From: Streptomyces sp. CB02959
GTDB taxonomy: Bacteria > Actinomycetota > Actinomycetes > Streptomycetales > Streptomycetaceae
NCBI RefSeq assembly: GCF_002803155.1
Contig: NZ_NNBP01000008.1
Span: 186,001-250,000 of the forward strand
DNA: 64,000 nucleotides
Direction: 5' to 3'
This document shows positions 43,846-52,107 of this stretch, in pieces. The position numbers were made by a program, and so were the translations under genes. The notes under the pieces are model-generated. The model saw nothing but the letters and a program-made list of their open reading frames with translations. It searched no databases and was not told the origin of the DNA. Positions within the stretch are counted from its first letter, which is position 1, and each line of letters opens with the position of its first letter.

Positions 43846-45911
43846 GCGCCGGAGCGGACCCCACTCCGAACGCCCCGGATGCCGAAGGCCGACCGGACCC
43901 GGGGAACTCCTACCGGGAGAACCAGCAGCGGCTCGACCAAGGCATCGCGTTCATGGGCGACATCGCCGGCGACTTCACCGTGGTGTTCGGTGCCGATGAG
44001 GCCGTCACGGAGCGCATCGTGCCACCCCGCCTGAGGGAGGGACCGTACCCGGCGGACGACGTGCGGGCCCGATTGCGCGGATTCGTCGAACCGCCGGCCT
44101 ACGCGCAGTGCCGCAAGGTCCTGGATGGCCACATCCTGGTGCTGAGGGCCAGCGGCGGGACAGGCGCGAGCACCGCCGGCTTCGCCTTGCTGGCCGACCG
44201 GTACGGAGCCGGTGGCATCACCGGCCTGGACTCGCCGGACGACCTCTCGCACTGGCACCCCAAGGAGGCGCGCGGCTATCTGCTCCAGGGGTTGTCCCCG
44301 GTGGGCGCCGCTTCTCTCAGCGAAGTCGCGCTCACCCGGCTGGCCGCGCTGCTGCGCCGGGTGGGCGCACATCTGGTCGTCACCGTACGGGCGGCGGCGG
44401 TGCTTCCGGGCGACACGGTGCCCTGGCAGGTCGTGCACCGCCCCCCGCTGCCGACCGAGGTGGCCACGAAGCGCCTGATCGCCATGGGCGATGCGGGCGA
44501 ACTCCATGCCGAGCAAGTCGCCGACGCACTGGCGCATCTGACCTCCGCGGACTTCACCGGCTATTTGCAGGGCCGCTGCCTGCCACGGGACGGGGTCGAG
44601 GTGGCCGAGGGCCTGCGGGATCTCGTCCTGTCGGGGAACTCCGCCGCGTCCGTGCTCGACGAGTTGCAGGCGGGCAGTCTCACGGAGGCCCGTAGAACAC
44701 TGGCGGAGTCGAGTCACCGAGCCGACCGTTTGTCCCTGATGGCCGCGATCTCGCTGCTGCCCGGACAGGATCGAACGGTCATCGAGGAGTTCAGCGCGAT
44801 TCTCCGCCGCCGCATCGACGAACGCGGCGGTCCGGCTGGCGGCATGACCGGGCAGCGGGAGCGCAACGGTATGCAGGGACCCTCTACGGAGGGAGCGGAG
44901 GCGCGGCGCGATGTTCTCGGGCCGGCCTTCGAGGACCGGCTGGCGGCCGTCGACGCGCACCCGCTGCCCTTGAGCTTCGGGACGGCACAGCACTATCCGG
45001 TCCAGCCGGTGGCCTTCTCCGGGCGTCATCGGTCGGACTCTCTGCTGCGTTGCCTGTGGTTGGACTACGAAGGCATGGCGGGCCTGCTGTGGAAGACCTT
45101 GGAGGAGGCTCCCCACCACTCCGGCATCGAACTGGCGGCCGGTCAGGCGATCGGGAAGGTCCTGGTCCACGCGACCGGCCGCGGCGCTCTGCGCCAACTG
45201 CAGCCCTTCGCCGCATCGGACAGGCGCTGGCAGCGCCGTCTGGTGGCCTACGCACTCGGGGAGATGGTCGAGCACCCCGCTCTTACGGGCGCGGTGCGGG
45301 AGCAGCTACGGCAATGGAGCCGGGCCGCGCCCGTCCCCCTTCGCTGCACTGTTGCCGAGACCTGCGCCGGCAGTTACGGCCTGGCCAGGCCCGCCGTCGC
45401 CCTCAAACTCCTGGACTCCGTACTCGGCGAGTCGGAAGCGAAGCTGGAAGGCAGCTTGAAGGCCGCTGTGTCCTTCGCTCTCGGCACTCTTCTCTCCGAG
45501 GACGCCAACCTCGTCCTCGTCCTCGACCGCTTGCGGGAATGGCAGCAGACCGACACCGATACACAGCGTCATGCCATGGCTGTCCATGTCATGGCGTCGA
45601 TGAGCGTGGCGACCTTCCCCCAGCCAGGCGCACCGGGCGTACGACGCGTGCGCCTCGCCGACCTGCTCGTCGACCACTCCGAGCGGGCCCTCGATCTCGT
45701 GACGGCAGCCCTGGACGACCCCGCCACCCACGAAGCGACGGCGACGGGCCTGTCCCAGATCGAGAGCGATCCGGGCCTACGGCAGACGACCGGCTTCCTG
45801 GACTTCCTCACCGCACTTTCCAGCAGGGCCCGCAGCCACCGTGGCGTCCTGCGATTCGTCCTGCGCCGTCATCGCTCCCGTACGGCTTCCTCAGAAGGAT
45901 TCGCCTCATGA
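43842..45911 (+). CDS. large protein with degenerate P-loop and helical repeats
   Basis: Protein of 689 residues that I cannot assign to a named family. Residues 20-50 hold RLDQGIAFMGDIAGDFTVVF, which echoes the tail of the cyclase-like partner. Near residue 100 HILVLRASGGTGASTAGFAL looks like a Walker A loop, but Lys is replaced by Ala. LVVTVRAAAVLP near 180 could be the sensor strand of a STAND-type NTPase. The second half is alpha-helical, HEAT/ARM-like (ALGEMVEHPALTGAVREQL and similar). In conflict operons such proteins act as sensors or scaffolds; that role is inferred only from context. It overlaps both neighbours by 4 bp. Confidence 0.5.
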   Translation: MSAGADPTPNAPDAEGRPDPGNSYRENQQRLDQGIAFMGDIAGDFTVVFGADEAVTERIVPPRLREGPYPADDVRARLRGFVEPPAYAQCRKVLDGHILVLRASGGTGASTAGFALLADRYGAGGITGLDSPDDLSHWHPKEARGYLLQGLSPVGAASLSEVALTRLAALLRRVGAHLVVTVRAAAVLPGDTVPWQVVHRPPLPTEVATKRLIAMGDAGELHAEQVADALAHLTSADFTGYLQGRCLPRDGVEVAEGLRDLVLSGNSAASVLDELQAGSLTEARRTLAESSHRADRLSLMAAISLLPGQDRTVIEEFSAILRRRIDERGGPAGGMTGQRERNGMQGPSTEGAEARRDVLGPAFEDRLAAVDAHPLPLSFGTAQHYPVQPVAFSGRHRSDSLLRCLWLDYEGMAGLLWKTLEEAPHHSGIELAAGQAIGKVLVHATGRGALRQLQPFAASDRRWQRRLVAYALGEMVEHPALTGAVREQLRQWSRAAPVPLRCTVAETCAGSYGLARPAVALKLLDSVLGESEAKLEGSLKAAVSFALGTLLSEDANLVLVLDRLREWQQTDTDTQRHAMAVHVMASMSVATFPQPGAPGVRRVRLADLLVDHSERALDLVTAALDDPATHEATATGLSQIESDPGLRQTTGFLDFLTALSSRARSHRGVLRFVLRRHRSRTASSEGFAS

Positions 45912-46816
45912 CTGATCCACTCATCGCACCTCTGAACTCCTCACCGGCCTGGGAGTTGTTCCGTCTGCGGTTCGGCTCCCCGGAGGATCGGGCCCTGGTG
46001 TTTCTCGCGGCCGACGGGGCCGACGGAATGGTGCCGCCCCGCAACGGCGACTACTGGGGCTATCCGCGACCGACAATGCGAGCGGTGCGTCAGGGGGGCT
46101 TCTTCGACGTCGTATGGGTCTCGCTCGCGGAACGGCGGATTTCGGTCGACATCCCGCGTCGGCCGCCCAAAGCACCTGCCCGCTACGGGGTTGCCTGGAA
46201 GGTCACCAACCCGGTCGTCGCGGCGCGGAACCGGATCACCGAGGAAGGAGCCCGACACCTGGTGGTCGGCCACATCAACGAAAACGCCACCGTGCCCGGC
46301 GCCGCGGACCCGCTGCGGAAGCCCCCGCCGCACTTCGGTACCACCGAGGTCGAGCCGCCCGGCCGGCTACGGGTGATCGAAGGCTTCGGCCTGACGTACT
46401 GGTTCCTGGACCCGCCGGCTGCTCTCCTGCCCACCCCCGTCGCCGGCCGTGAGCCGACCCTTCCGCCAGGCTTCGGCGAAGCCCACCGCGAGGCGTACCG
46501 CTTCTACCGCGAAGTCGTCGCGGGCGGGCCCGTCGGTCTGGCCGCCCTGTGGCTGCTGCACCAGCCGGAACAGGCAAGGGAGGTGCTCGACTGGACGGTG
46601 ACCCACCGCAGTCTCCTCTCCGACCGCGACGGCTGGGAACACGCCCTCGCGGCAACGCTCCAGTCACTGACCCCGGAGGACCGGGGGTTCGTCGGCGTCA
46701 ACTTGGCGCGCGTTCTGAGCGATGTGGGGGTCCCGCAGGGCGATGAGGTCCTGCGGCGGATCGGCCACATCGACGAGGAGGAACCTGGGAACGGCCCGTA
46801 TGGGGGCGACCAGTGA
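45908..46816 (+). CDS. conserved-looking protein of unknown function in the cyclase operon
   Basis: Protein of 302 residues, not recognised. It is soluble, Pro-rich in the middle, with YWGYPRPTMRAVRQGG, VAWKVTNPVVAARNRITEEG and ARHLVVGHINENATV in the first half, and a helical C-terminal region (YRFYREVVAGGPVGLAALWL, LHQPEQAREVLDWTV). The start ATGA overlaps the previous stop and its own stop overlaps the following GTG, so it is co-translated with the rest of the operon. A role in sensing or in controlling the membrane effector is only a guess. Confidence 0.5.
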   Translation: MTDPLIAPLNSSPAWELFRLRFGSPEDRALVFLAADGADGMVPPRNGDYWGYPRPTMRAVRQGGFFDVVWVSLAERRISVDIPRRPPKAPARYGVAWKVTNPVVAARNRITEEGARHLVVGHINENATVPGAADPLRKPPPHFGTTEVEPPGRLRVIEGFGLTYWFLDPPAALLPTPVAGREPTLPPGFGEAHREAYRFYREVVAGGPVGLAALWLLHQPEQAREVLDWTVTHRSLLSDRDGWEHALAATLQSLTPEDRGFVGVNLARVLSDVGVPQGDEVLRRIGHIDEEEPGNGPYGGDQ

Positions 46817-47337
46817 TACTCCGGCTGCCCTTCGCCAGCCGCCTCCCAAGGGGGGCCGAGCCCGCGGACGTGGAGGCCCTGTCGCGCGAGCTGATCGCTC
46901 AGAACCACGTCGAGATAGGGCGGGCGGACGGAAAGGCCGCGGTCCTGCTCGCCGCCGGGGGATCGCTGCTCGGACTCCTCCTGGTCCACCGCCCGCCGGG
47001 CAGCTTCTGGCCTCATCAGCTGTGGTGGACGGCCGTGGTGTCCACCACAGCGGCCCTGCTGTTCCTCCTGGCGGCGCTGGTGCCCCGGCGCGGACCCAGG
47101 CTCCGGGAGAGCTCCCGCGTCCTTGCCTATTACGGGGACGTGGTCCGGGCGGAGAAGCATGCGGAACTTCCATCGGAGTTACTCCTGAGCAGCGTCGATC
47201 CGCACCGCCGCCTGTACCGGGCCCTGACGGCGACCAGTCGCATCGCCCGCACCAAGAACAGGTGTGTGCGCGGCGCCGTGCTCCTGCTGCTCCCGGCGGT
47301 CACCGCGGTGAGCGTGGCGCTGCTCTCCCCTTCGTGA
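46813..47337 (+). CDS. three-TM protein resembling Pycsar effector PycTM
   Basis: Small membrane protein of 174 residues, GTG start overlapping the previous gene. ALSRELIAQNHVEIGRADGK leads into the first membrane segment (AAVLLAAGGSLLGLLLVH); the adjacent Ala-Asp-x-Lys-Ala is the hallmark of the PycTM/DUF5706 effector family. A second segment is at TAVVSTTAALLFLLAALVP, then a cytoplasmic helix region with SRVLAYYGDVVRAEKHAEL and a third segment at GAVLLLLPAVTAVSVALL. PycTM proteins disrupt the inner membrane when they sense a cyclic pyrimidine nucleotide. Together with the cyclase-like gene four positions upstream this suggests an abortive-infection output. Confidence 0.6.
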   Translation: MILRLPFASRLPRGAEPADVEALSRELIAQNHVEIGRADGKAAVLLAAGGSLLGLLLVHRPPGSFWPHQLWWTAVVSTTAALLFLLAALVPRRGPRLRESSRVLAYYGDVVRAEKHAELPSELLLSSVDPHRRLYRALTATSRIARTKNRCVRGAVLLLLPAVTAVSVALLSPS

Positions 47338-47479
47338 GGTGCCTCGGAAGGCGAGAAAGGGCAGGAAAGGGAAGAAAGAGGGAGGGCCTGGGCGGCAGTG
47401 CCACGGGGCCAGGGCCGCGTGTACCGGGTGGGGCGACGGGCGGGCTCGTCCGGAGGCCGTCGTGGGGGCCTGGGAGAGT

Positions 47480-47510
47480 GACGGCGGGCCGTCGCTCCGG
47501 GCCCGCCGTC
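47480..47510. terminator. strong hairpin between converging operons
   Basis: GACGGCGGGCC (47480-47490), 9-nt loop, GGCCCGCCGTC (47500-47510): a perfect 11-bp stem. It reaches into the stop codon of the leftward P450 gene and lies 142 bp after the PycTM-like gene. It is well placed as a bidirectional terminator separating the signalling operon from cluster 2. Confidence 0.6.
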
Positions 47511-48717
47511 ACCAGGTGACCGGTAGTGCCTCCAGGCGGTTGAGCATCAGCCCGGACCGCATCCGGACCCGGTCCTCGGGGACGGCGAGCCGGAGGCCGG
47601 GGAAGCGTGCGGCCAACGCGCCCAGGGCGATGCGCAGTTCGGTGCGGGCCAGCGGTGCGCCAAGGCAGAAGTGCGGGCCGTGGCCGAAGGCGAGATGGGT
47701 GCCGTCGTGGCGGTCCGGGCGGTAGGCGGCGGGGTCCGGGAAGCGGGCCGGGTCGCGGTTGGCGGCGCAGACCGCGGCGATCACCGCGCTGCCGGCCGGG
47801 ATCGGGCAGCCGGCGAGTTCCACGTCCTCCAGGGTGACGCGCAGCGGACCGCCGTCCCCGATGGGGTTGATGCGCAGCAACTCCTCGACGGCGGCGGAGA
47901 GTTGTTCGGGGGAGGAGCGCAGTGCGGCGAGCGCGCCCGGGTGGCGCAGCAGGGTGAAGACGGCGGTGCCGAGAACCGAGGCGGTGGTCTCGTAGCCGGC
48001 GACGAGCAGGGTGAGGACCATCGTCAGCAGTTCGCGCTCGGAGAGTCGGCCCCGCTCGTCGCGGGCCGCGACCAGCGCGCTCAGCAGGTCGTCGCCGGGC
48101 TCCGCGCGTTTGGCGGCGATCAGCGAGCCCAGGTACTCCAGCAGGGCGGCGCGCCGGGCCAGTGCCTCCGCGCGGTCCAGCGCGGTGATCGACAGCACCG
48201 CCTCCGACCAGTCCCGGAAGTCCGCCCGGTCGGCCGGCGGTACCCCGAGCAGTTCGCAGATCACGGCCACCGGCAGCGGCTGGGCCAGGGCCTCCAGGAC
48301 GTCGACCGGGCCGCCGTGCCGCGCCATGGCGTCCAGCAGCCCGTCGGTGAGCTCCGCGATCCGCGGGGTGAGGGCGGCGACCCGGCGCGGGGTGAACTCC
48401 CGGGCGACCAGGGACCGCAGCCGGGTGTGCTCGGGCGGGTCCATGGTGAACAGCCCGCCCTGCTCGAACGCCACCGTGGTCAGCCGGGGGGCGCCGGGCG
48501 CCACGGTGGCCGCCCGGCTGAACCGGGGATCTCCCAGTACGGTGCGGACGTCCTCGTGACGGGAGACGACGTAGCCCTCGTCGCCGCTGGGGAAGCGGGC
48601 CGGGCAGACCGGTGCGCTCTGCGTCAACTCCTCGTAGACCGGCGGGACCTCGGTCGCCGAGGGGCGGGGGAAGGGGTAGGCGCGCACGGGGGCGGCGGCA
48701 GGGGCGCGGTCGGTCAT
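47509..48717 (-). CDS. cytochrome P450
   Basis: Soluble bacterial P450 (CYP105/107-like) of 402 residues. I-helix LVAGYETTASVLGTA, ExxR in EELLRINP, and the haem ligand Cys at about residue 351 in FGHGPHFCLGAPLARTEL. ATG 48717 has CGGAGG upstream; the frame extends 33 codons further as low-complexity sequence. It is transcribed away from the PIG-L gene, sharing a 252-bp intergenic region that holds a GCTCA-N4-TGAGC palindrome. A tailoring oxidation in cluster 2 is inferred; leinamycin-type clusters carry P450s at this end. Redox partners are not in the window. Confidence 0.9.
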   Translation of the reverse strand: MTDRAPAAAPVRAYPFPRPSATEVPPVYEELTQSAPVCPARFPSGDEGYVVSRHEDVRTVLGDPRFSRAATVAPGAPRLTTVAFEQGGLFTMDPPEHTRLRSLVAREFTPRRVAALTPRIAELTDGLLDAMARHGGPVDVLEALAQPLPVAVICELLGVPPADRADFRDWSEAVLSITALDRAEALARRAALLEYLGSLIAAKRAEPGDDLLSALVAARDERGRLSERELLTMVLTLLVAGYETTASVLGTAVFTLLRHPGALAALRSSPEQLSAAVEELLRINPIGDGGPLRVTLEDVELAGCPIPAGSAVIAAVCAANRDPARFPDPAAYRPDRHDGTHLAFGHGPHFCLGAPLARTELRIALGALAARFPGLRLAVPEDRVRMRSGLMLNRLEALPVTW

Positions 48718-48856
48718 GGTGCCTCCGGGGCTGCGGCGGTGCACGGGCAGGGCGGACGTGGGGGCGGGCCTGGGCGGGCCGCGTGCGGCCGCAGTGAGCA
48801 TCGCCCGGCGGTCCACAGTGCCGGTCGAGGCGGGCTGGAGGGGCGGATCCGGGGCC

Positions 48857-48870
48857 GCTCACTCCTGAGC
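48857..48870. promoter_or_regulatory. GCTCA-N4-TGAGC operator (copy 1)
   Basis: GCTCACTCCTGAGC lies between the divergent P450 and PIG-L genes, 99 bp before the PIG-L start. The same palindrome precedes two other cluster 2 genes. At the spacing seen for the other copies the rightward -10 would fall near 48893-48899, where CATGGT is a weak match. Confidence 0.6.
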
Positions 48871-48969
48871 AGACGCGGCACCGCGGGCGGCCGCATGGTG
48901 GCAGGCCGGCCCGCACCCGTGAGCGTCCGCGGGCCGTCCGGAGACGGACCGAAGGAGAGGCCGCGCACC

Positions 48970-49713
48970 ATGACCGACGCGACATCCACCACCGAGGGAC
49001 AGCTGGCGCCCTTCCCCGAGGACTGGGAGCGGGCGCTGGCCGTCGTCGCCCACCCCGACGACCTGGAGTTCGGTTCCGCGGGCGCGATCGCCGCCTGGAC
49101 CGCCGCCGGCAAGGAGGTCGTCTACCTGTTGGCCAGCCGCGGCGAGGCGGGCATCGACGGGATGGCGCCGGAGGAGGCCCGGCCGGTCCGCGAGGCGGAG
49201 CAGCGCGACAGCGCCCAGATCGTCGGCGTCAAGGAGGTCGAGTTCCTCGACCACCGGGACGGCGTCATCGAGTACGGGCTGCCGCTGCGCCGGGACATCG
49301 CCGCGGCGATCCGCCGCCACCGCCCCGACCTCGTCCTCACCTACAACCACCGCGACCTGGCCTGGGTGAACCACCGCTGGAACATGCCCGACCACCGCAA
49401 CACCGGGCGGGCCGCGCTGGACGCGGTGGCCGACGCCGCCAACCGCTGGGTCTTCCCCGAACTGCTGGAACAGGGCCTGGAACCCTGGAGCGGCGTCCGG
49501 CACGTCGCCATCGCCTCCTCCGCGCAGCCCACCCACGCCGTCGACATCACCGCCACCCTGGACACCGCGGTGGCCTCCCTGGAGGCGCACCGGGTCTATC
49601 TGGACGGGGCCGGGATCGGGGACGTCCGCGGGCCGATCACCGGGTTCGCCCGGCAGATCGGCGAGCGGTTCGGCGGCCGGCCGGCGGCCTCCTTCGAACT
49701 CCTCAACCGCTGA
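48970..49713 (+). CDS. PIG-L family deacetylase
   Basis: Zinc-dependent N-deacetylase (LmbE/GlcNAc-PI de-N-acetylase fold) of 247 residues. The AHPDD motif (His28, Asp30, Asp31) starts a LVVAHPDD-like segment, and the third zinc ligand is in WNMPDHRNTG. ATG 48970 has AAGGAGAGG upstream. Such enzymes deacylate amino sugars or peptide intermediates; in cluster 2 it may remove an N-acyl protecting group. The next gene starts 4 bp after its stop, so the two are cotranscribed from the promoter with palindrome copy 1. Confidence 0.88.
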   Translation: MTDATSTTEGQLAPFPEDWERALAVVAHPDDLEFGSAGAIAAWTAAGKEVVYLLASRGEAGIDGMAPEEARPVREAEQRDSAQIVGVKEVEFLDHRDGVIEYGLPLRRDIAAAIRRHRPDLVLTYNHRDLAWVNHRWNMPDHRNTGRAALDAVADAANRWVFPELLEQGLEPWSGVRHVAIASSAQPTHAVDITATLDTAVASLEAHRVYLDGAGIGDVRGPITGFARQIGERFGGRPAASFELLNR

Positions 49714-49716
49714 CCG

Positions 49717-51057
49717 GTGGACGCCGCGACGCGCCTGCGTCCGCTGATGGACGCGGTGCACGACACCGCCACGGAGGTCCGGGCCAAAAGCCCCGACTAC
49801 TTCGCCGACCGACCGCTGCGCCTGGACCGGGACCTGTTGGCCCGCTACGGCGGTCCGGCGGGCGCCGACGGGACCCTGGCCCGGCTGCTGGGGGACGCCT
49901 ACGGCCTGACCGTCGAGCCGGTCGACGGGCCGGAGGCACTGACCGCCGTGGACCGGCTCCTCGCCGAGCGGGCGACCGGCGGATCCGGCGCGTCCGGCGC
50001 GTCCGGTGCTTCCGCCACCGCCCCGCCGGAGCCCGAACTCGCCGCCGTACTGCGCTCGGTGGCCACCGCCCAGCAGGAGCGCGACCGCCTGGACCGGGCG
50101 GCGGCCGAACGGATCGCCGCCCGTCCCCCGGAGCGGACCGGCGTCATGGGCGGCGTGCTCCACTACGCCGCCGCCGGCCCCCGCCGGGAGGGCGCCCCGC
50201 CCGTCGTCCTCCTCAACGCCCTCGGTATGGGCCCCGCCCTGTGGTACCCGCTGATGGGGCAACTCGCCCAGGAGCACCGCGTGGTGACGTGGGCGCCGCG
50301 GGGCACCGCCCCCGGTTCCCGGCCGCTGCGGGTCCGGGACCACGCCGCCGACCTCGAAGCGGTGCTGGTCGCCGAGGGCGCCACCGCCTGCCACCTCGTC
50401 GGCTGGTGCACCGGCCCCAAGGTCGCGATGGCCTTCCACCGCCGCCGCCCGGACGCGGTGCGGTCGATGGTCTGGCTGCACGGCTCGTTCCGCCGCACCG
50501 ACGACGCCGGCGGGCGGGAACCGGACACCTCCTACGAGCGCAATCTGGAGGAACTGTGCCGGGCGGTGGCGGCCCGGCCGGCCATGGCCGACACTCTCCG
50601 CCGGATCTTCGACGGAGGGGGCGGCGCCGACCCCGGCACCAGCACCGGGACCGACGCCGCCCCCGGCACGGAGGCCGATCCGCGCCGCTTCGCCGAAGAG
50701 GTGCTGGCGCGCCCGGCCCGCGCCCTCGACGAGGAGCTGCGCCGCCCGTTCGCCACCGGCCCGGTCCTCGCCGCCTACGCCCGCCAGCTCCTCGACTACT
50801 GGGCCGACGACGCCCTGGCGCACGCCCCGCAGGTCCGGGTCCCGGTGCTGTGCGTGGGCGCCGCGTACGACCGGATCGCGTCGCCGGAGCGGCTGGCGCA
50901 GGCGGTGGACCGCTTCCCGGACGCCCGCTACCGGCAGCTCACCGGCGCCACCCACCACTCGATGTACGACCGGCCGCGCGAGATCGCCGGACTGCTGACC
51001 GGCTTCCTGCGCGCGGTCGAGCCCACCGGGACGCCCCGCACCCCCGCTCAATTGTGA
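49717..51057 (+). CDS. alpha/beta hydrolase with Cys nucleophile elbow
   Basis: Protein of 446 residues. Residues 1-145 are a helical N-terminal part with an Ala/Ser/Gly repeat (GGSGASGASGASA); residues 150-440 are an alpha/beta hydrolase fold. The elbow reads LVGWCTGPKVAMAF, so the nucleophile at about residue 231 is Cys, not Ser; the acid and His are in GAAYDRIASP and GATHHSMYD. A Cys elbow suits thioesterase or acyl-transfer chemistry. Starting at GTG 49717, four bases after the PIG-L stop. In leinamycin-type clusters a hydrolase gene occupies an equivalent place. Confidence 0.78.
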   Translation: MDAATRLRPLMDAVHDTATEVRAKSPDYFADRPLRLDRDLLARYGGPAGADGTLARLLGDAYGLTVEPVDGPEALTAVDRLLAERATGGSGASGASGASATAPPEPELAAVLRSVATAQQERDRLDRAAAERIAARPPERTGVMGGVLHYAAAGPRREGAPPVVLLNALGMGPALWYPLMGQLAQEHRVVTWAPRGTAPGSRPLRVRDHAADLEAVLVAEGATACHLVGWCTGPKVAMAFHRRRPDAVRSMVWLHGSFRRTDDAGGREPDTSYERNLEELCRAVAARPAMADTLRRIFDGGGGADPGTSTGTDAAPGTEADPRRFAEEVLARPARALDEELRRPFATGPVLAAYARQLLDYWADDALAHAPQVRVPVLCVGAAYDRIASPERLAQAVDRFPDARYRQLTGATHHSMYDRPREIAGLLTGFLRAVEPTGTPRTPAQL

Positions 51058-51087
51058 GCGGCACCGCAGGGCGCCCCTCCCTAGCGT
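51045..51087 (+). promoter_or_regulatory. GCTCA-N4-TGAGC operator (copy 2) with -10
   Basis: GCTCAATTGTGAGC (51046-51059, arms extend to CGCTCA/TGAGCG) is followed after 22 bp by TAGCGT (51082-51087). If the hexamer is the -10, the palindrome is centred at -41.5, the class II Crp/Fnr activator position. It would drive the first DUF6039-like gene and the genes after it. Confidence 0.65.
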
Positions 51088-51139
51088 CATCCGATACGGG
51101 GCCGCGCACGGCCCGTCGCACGAAGAAGGGGACTGACCG

Positions 51140-52105
51140 ATGACCGACACGGTGAGCGCGGCAACGGGAGCGTTCCGCGCGGCGCAGACGGGTCCCGCCG
51201 GCGCCGACGGCGACCTGCTGCACTCCGGCAACGCGGGATTCATCATCCACCGGGCCGGCCAACTCGACCACGCCTACCGCACCGAGGGCCGGGCGTTCGC
51301 CGCGGACCTCGTCGAGCACCTCAACAAGGTGATGGCCGGCACCGCCACCGTCCTCGTCCACGAGGAGGTGCTCGGCGCCGTCGACCGGCTGCACTGGCTG
51401 ATCCACATGAAGAAGCCCGACGACTACCGCCGCTTCCTGGAGATCGCCGACCACGACCGCTCCTTCAAGGAGATCACCGAGGCCGATCGCCTGACGCAGC
51501 GTCAGGGTGGCAACTGGGAGCGGATGTTCGTCGAGGGCTCCTTCCGGGAGCGGGTGTACGTCCCGCAGCACGGCCTCGACGACCACGACGCCGACCACGA
51601 CACCGGTCACGACGCCGCCCACGGTGGCCACGACGGCGCCCACCACGACCACGACCACGACGCGGACGCGACGACCTTCGTGCCGCCCGCCCGCCACCAG
51701 ACCGGCCTCCCCGACAGCCGCCTGCGCAGCTCCGCGGACAGCGGGCTGACCGTCATCCGCACCGCCCAGACCTTCTACCGCTTCCGCAACGAGGCCCGGG
51801 AGTTCGCCTTCGCCTGGTCCTCCGAGGTCAACCGGGCGCTCGGCGGCGAGCTGACCGTCTACCTCTACGAGGAGACCTTCGGGCAGCAGGACCGGATCCA
51901 CTGGATGATCCACCTCGACAACCTCGACGTGTACCGCAAGCTCACCGAGCTGAGCCGCACCGACGCCGACTACCGGGCCCTGTTCGGCCGGGAGTTCGTG
52001 CCCGCCCACAAGGGCGGCGGAGGCTGGGAGCAGACCTTCGTCCCGGCCTCGATCCACGACACCGTGCTCACCCCGCTGCACGGCGGCGCCCCGATCGGCT
52101 TCTGA
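51140..52105 (+). CDS. two-repeat DUF6039-like protein (1)
   Basis: Protein of 321 residues made of two homologous halves (about 28-145 and 200-310). Shared landmarks: SGNAGFIIHRAGQLDHAYRT versus SADSGLTVIRTAQTFYRFRN, and VHEEVLGAVDRLHWLIHM versus LYEETFGQQDRIHWMIHL. The halves look like ferredoxin-like (ABM/EthD-type) domains. A linker of about 30 residues is packed with His and Asp (HDADHDTGHDAAHGG), a probable metal-binding loop absent from the paralogue at 55288. I think this is the family annotated DUF6039; function unknown. The gene order suggests it corresponds to one of the unassigned leinamycin-type genes (LnmE/LnmH positions). Confidence 0.75.
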   Translation: MTDTVSAATGAFRAAQTGPAGADGDLLHSGNAGFIIHRAGQLDHAYRTEGRAFAADLVEHLNKVMAGTATVLVHEEVLGAVDRLHWLIHMKKPDDYRRFLEIADHDRSFKEITEADRLTQRQGGNWERMFVEGSFRERVYVPQHGLDDHDADHDTGHDAAHGGHDGAHHDHDHDADATTFVPPARHQTGLPDSRLRSSADSGLTVIRTAQTFYRFRNEAREFAFAWSSEVNRALGGELTVYLYEETFGQQDRIHWMIHLDNLDVYRKLTELSRTDADYRALFGREFVPAHKGGGGWEQTFVPASIHDTVLTPLHGGAPIGF

Positions 52106-52107
52106 CC

